This document shows, one piece after another, positions 60,554-64,000 of a DNA stretch of 64,000 nucleotides; the first letter of the stretch is position 1; each line of letters starts with the position of its first letter. Position numbers and translations under genes: made by a program. The notes under the pieces are model-generated. The model worked only from the letters and a program-made list of their open reading frames with translations. It made no database searches and was not told the DNA's origin. Source of the DNA: Quercus robur (Eukaryota; Streptophyta; Magnoliopsida; Fagales; Fagaceae). Location of the stretch: positions 48,643,854 to 48,707,853 of the forward strand of contig NC_065536.1 in NCBI RefSeq assembly GCF_932294415.1, given 5' to 3'.

Positions 60554-61377
60554 TGTGGGGAGTGGAAAAGTCCCCATCTAGGCCTTAAGCCAAGAAATAA
60601 TTGGGCCACGAAGGACGAACTAGGCCTAGCGTGTATACTTGAAGGACGATCCAAGGGGCGATGGGGTATGGAAGAAAAGAAACAAGGCCATCCCAAGTAC
60701 CTAAAAGGAGGGGAGCAATGCAGGAAAATAGTTCCCGTGGAAAAGGTAAGCAGCCAACCTTACCCGAAGCAAGTTGTACGGATGATCCACGTATAGTTTC
60801 TAGAAGATGTTTGGAACCACAAGAAACTTTCAGAACACGCAAGAAGATTGAAGATTTTCACCTCCGCATTAATGAGGGGGTTCTCACCTAACCTCTACCG
60901 CATTGAATACATGTGAGACAACTTGAATAGTACAAACACCCCCTAAAAGTCAAGGTTCCAAGATAAGGGAAGGGAGGAAACTAATAAAGTAAAGGAAAAT
61001 ATCCCTGAGAGTTTGGCTGGCAACAGGACAACTGTAGAGATAAGAACAAGAGATGTACCTATAAAAAGAAGGAGATAGGCAAACAGGGAGGGGGATCTTT
61101 TGAGAGGTAAAAAATAGAGAAAGGGGGGGAGGAGAGAGAAAAGGAAGAAAATGGAGTTGTCTGAGAGAAAGAGAGTGTGTGTAACACCATGGGAACAAGA
61201 AAATTTCTTGTTGTAACATTTTAACTTCATCTGAAATATATGTGGTCAATGAAATCAACTGTTTGAGTTTCCCATTGTTAAGTGTTTATTCCCTATTGCT
61301 CACTTATAAATAGATTGTGTTAGACATTTCAACAGTAATCCGTGGACTTCACCACGGGCCAATTTTTGTCCCCCACA
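60554..61377 (+). repeat. Gypsy LTR with TGTGGGG...CCCCACA ends
   Basis: An 824-bp block with perfect inverted termini TGTGGGG and CCCCACA, followed after 2 nt by a primer site. The boundary call relies on these termini and the primer site; the partner LTR is outside the window. Frames inside it are not genes. Confidence 0.7.
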
Positions 61378-61379
61378 AT

Positions 61380-61395
61380 TGGCACCATCTGTGAG
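61380..61395 (+). other. Primer binding site of the right-hand Gypsy element
   Basis: TGGCACCATCTGTGAG, closely similar to the primer site at 10873, suggesting a related lineage. Confidence 0.65.
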
Positions 61396-61798
61396 AAAAC
61401 TCTACTAGGCAATAGGCTCAAGAGTTGATTTTTCCTCTTTTTTTTCTTCTTTTTTTTACCAAGGCGAATCGATCCTGAAGCGCGGTCCCGCCTATCTGTC
61501 TCGCCCAAGCATTTCGAAAGAGTCCACCCATATAGATCGACGTTTGTAGTCCGAAGTTCACAAAGAGACTCAAAAACAACCCGACCCACATCTGCGGGAG
61601 GAAAGGTCTACGACAAATACAAAAGGCCCTTCCTACTCCAATAGGGATAAGGAAGTAGAAAAATTGAGGGAGCAAGTGGTGATGCTACGACGGGAAGCTG
61701 AAAGAAATGAAAAGCTCCTTCAAAAGAAGGATGAAGAACTTCTTCATCAAAGGGGACTAAGTCCTATGCCAAGTCACTCCTGAGGAGATGAGTTCGAT

Positions 61799-62792
61799 AT
61801 GGAAGATCGGTATAGGAGACGGGATAGAAAACATCCCCTTCCTTATGAGGAAAGGAACCAATCTCCCCACAAGGAAAGGATAGTCTCTCCCCCTCATAAG
61901 AGGAATAGAAGGGAAGACCGAAATAGGGAAAAGTCTAAAGGGCCAATCCTTCAACGTTCAGCATTTTCCGGACCTCAAGATCCTATTGCACCTCAAGCTT
62001 CTGGATCAGATGTCATGAGTAATGCCTTGCAACAGATATCCCAATCCCTGTTCTCAGAAGAAATTGAAAAGATAGATCTGCCACGGAGGTTCCCATGGCC
62101 AACCTTCACAATATGTGATGGCAAGTCTGACCCCTTGGAGCATGTCAGCTATTACAATCAAAGCATGGCCGTATATTCGAGGAATGAGGCTCTGATGTGT
62201 AAGATATTCCCCTCAAGCTTGCAACCAACGGCAATGAGATGGTTTGATAGACTGGAGAAAGGGTCCATCCAGGGATATAATAAGCTGATTAAATCGTTCG
62301 GAGCAAGATTTGTGACATACAATTGAACACCGAAGCCATTTGACTCATTCCTCACCATGTCAATGAAGTAGGGGGAAACCCTCAAAGCCTACTCGGATTG
62401 TTACTGGGAATTATATAATGAGATTGGGGGAGACAACGGATTAATTTTGGCCAGCACATTTAAAGTGGGGCTTCCCATTGATTCTGACTTGAGGGCTTCA
62501 CTAGCCATGAAGCCAGTTATGGATATGAATAAGTTAATGGAGCGGGTCGAGAAGTACAAGAGATTAGAAGATGATCAGTTGCAGGATAAGGCCAAAGCTA
62601 AAGCACCTACCATGGAGAAAAAGGAAGTTAAGGCAGATCAAGCTACCCGACCCCGAAGGGACTTTTTCCCTCAAGCTCAAAAACCAAGATCTGAGATAGT
62701 GAGCTCCCTATACAAAGAACCCATGTATCGAATTATGGAGAAGATAAAGAATGAGCCCTATTTCTGTTGTCCAAACAAGATGAGTGGAGATG
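61799..62792 (+). pseudogene. Gypsy gag, interrupted by an LTR
   Basis: 61799-62326 starts with a basic, Arg/Glu-rich stretch and then the gag core (WPTFTICDGKSDPLEHVSYY, MRWFDRLEKGSIQGY). After stops at about 62324 and 62368 the frame resumes to 62447-62792 (ILASTFKVGLPIDSDL and a Lys-rich tail). Readable gag stops at 62792, where a Copia-type LTR begins. Earlier gag-like sequence at 61650-61780 is separated by a TGA. Structural particle protein, now broken. Confidence 0.85.
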
Positions 62793-64000
62793 TGTTGGAA
62801 AAACATAGTTTGTATCGCATACAAAACATACGCAGCGGAAAATTAACGGATCTACTTCATTTGCAATTGATAACATGTATTATGTAAATTTCAGAATTTA
62901 AGAACAAGAGAGTATACCTTGGTGCAGTGAAATTCAAAACCAAAGATTAGAAGTACTTGGGAACACTTTTAATCTTCACTCCAATTCCATTTGTGCCTAA
63001 GAAGTGTGGTCTCTCAATCAGTTTATATGTATGTGTTCAAGGGAGAATTAGAGAGTGGCTTACACTCACATACACACCATTTCATTATCTTATAAAATTT
63101 TGTATATTTCTCTCCTTATAACTGATTATCTAATTGGGCTAACCTTTTGGGCCATTCCAATTGAGCTTTAGTATGTGACTTGGAGTGAGACCAAAAGGGA
63201 GCAAATAAGACACTAGCTCCAATGGGTTTTGGGTTTTTCTGTCAACTTTTGACAAACTCAAAATTACCATTAATTATATTTAATACCACTATATAAATAT
63301 AATCACTCTATGCCTTATTAATAAATTATATCCCAAGACTTTATTATACATTCAACCCCTTCATAAAATATTCACAGTAATACAAAGTCATGTATGTTGA
63401 CTGCCACTTTGAAGATTACTACTTTTTAATCCTTGAGTACCCGGTTTAATCCTTTAAGTTATTCATCATATATTTATGAAATCCAATTTCATAAATATAT
63501 ATTTTAGTGACTCCTTACTAAAGTGGTTATGCCTAACACTTTGAATAACTAAACTCATTAAAATTATCTCAAGAGAATATTTTATATCTCTATTAAGAGA
63601 TTATGAATTCCATCTTGAGAATATATGTTCGTTCAACACTAAATATGGCTCCCAATATACTGAGGTTTTGATCGTGTCTTTAGATCTCACTCTTGATATA
63701 TCAAAGCAACCTACACTTCATGATCAGGTTCATTATTTTCTTAGGATTAAAAGTTGATGTAAACAAAAGTCGTGAGATTTATTATTCATTTGACAGTCGT
63801 TAGTAGAATAATAAATCTCACAGTGGTCTAGTTCAATTTATCTTAACACTTAAAATATATCAACATATCAACTAAAAGTCTTCACTTCCATGATCAAGAC
63901 AAATCATCTTAGTTGATATGTTATAGTTTTCGCAAATGAAATGCCCAATTTTATCACTAACTATGAACTAAAATTCTGAATTTACAAAGAACTTGTGACT
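62793..64000 (-). repeat. Copia-type LTR, copy 2, running off the window
   Basis: It begins TGTTGGAAAAACATAG inside gag and is colinear with 58337-59717 up to the window end. The left neighbour is gag coding sequence with no primer-site match, so this is the outer edge of a separate insertion or a solo LTR. Confidence 0.8.

Noticed and set aside
1..64000. CRISPR arrays, operons, riboswitches, bacterial features
   Set aside because: No regularly spaced repeats or compact gene clusters; the window is plant nuclear DNA.

Overview
The window is AT-rich nuclear DNA of a flowering plant, probably a woody dicot. The evidence is intron-containing genes with plant GT-AG signals, a nuclear-encoded photosystem I antenna gene, plant Gypsy and Copia LTR retrotransposons, and many small TIR elements. 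I cannot name the species. Only three protein genes and one tRNA gene look intact; most of the rest is transposon sequence in various stages of decay.

Layout. 356-4002 (+) is a seven-exon gene for an AlkB-type 2-oxoglutarate/Fe(II) dioxygenase of the ALKBH1 group. 5091-5170 (-) is tRNA-Leu(AAG). 9062-35602 is a tandem segmental duplication with unit A at 9062-23028 and unit B at 23029-35602. The two units are colinear but carry different later insertions. Unit A holds a Gypsy element (10415-18792, TSD CCTAC) and two smaller insertions. Unit B holds a Copia element (29806-35544, TSD CTAAG), a 263-bp near-perfect palindrome with a 5-bp TSD, and several MITE-like insertions. Each unit preserves empty sites for insertions in the other, which defines element ends and TSDs with unusual certainty.

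37516-37809 (+) is a single-exon gene for a 97-aa DnaJ-type cysteine-rich protein. 38630-47800 holds only small transposons (MULE-like, Tourist-like, hAT) and LTR debris. 47808-49540 (-) is LHCA2 in four exons, with an apparent GC-AG first intron. An LTR-like repeat lies about 300 bp upstream of its start codon and is related to one at 40402-41077. 50845-58096 has no recognisable gene; it holds two short tandem repeats and a SINE. 58337-64000 looks like nested LTR elements: a Copia-type LTR, a Gypsy LTR plus broken gag, and a second LTR of the first family interrupting that gag and running off the window.

The genes have no evident common pathway. ALKBH1 acts in nucleic-acid demethylation, LHCA2 in chloroplast light harvesting, and the tRNA in translation. 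Three related tRNA-derived SINE copies are present, two of them inside introns of the two multi-exon genes. Exon junctions were set by reading frame, splice dinucleotides and family knowledge, not by transcripts.
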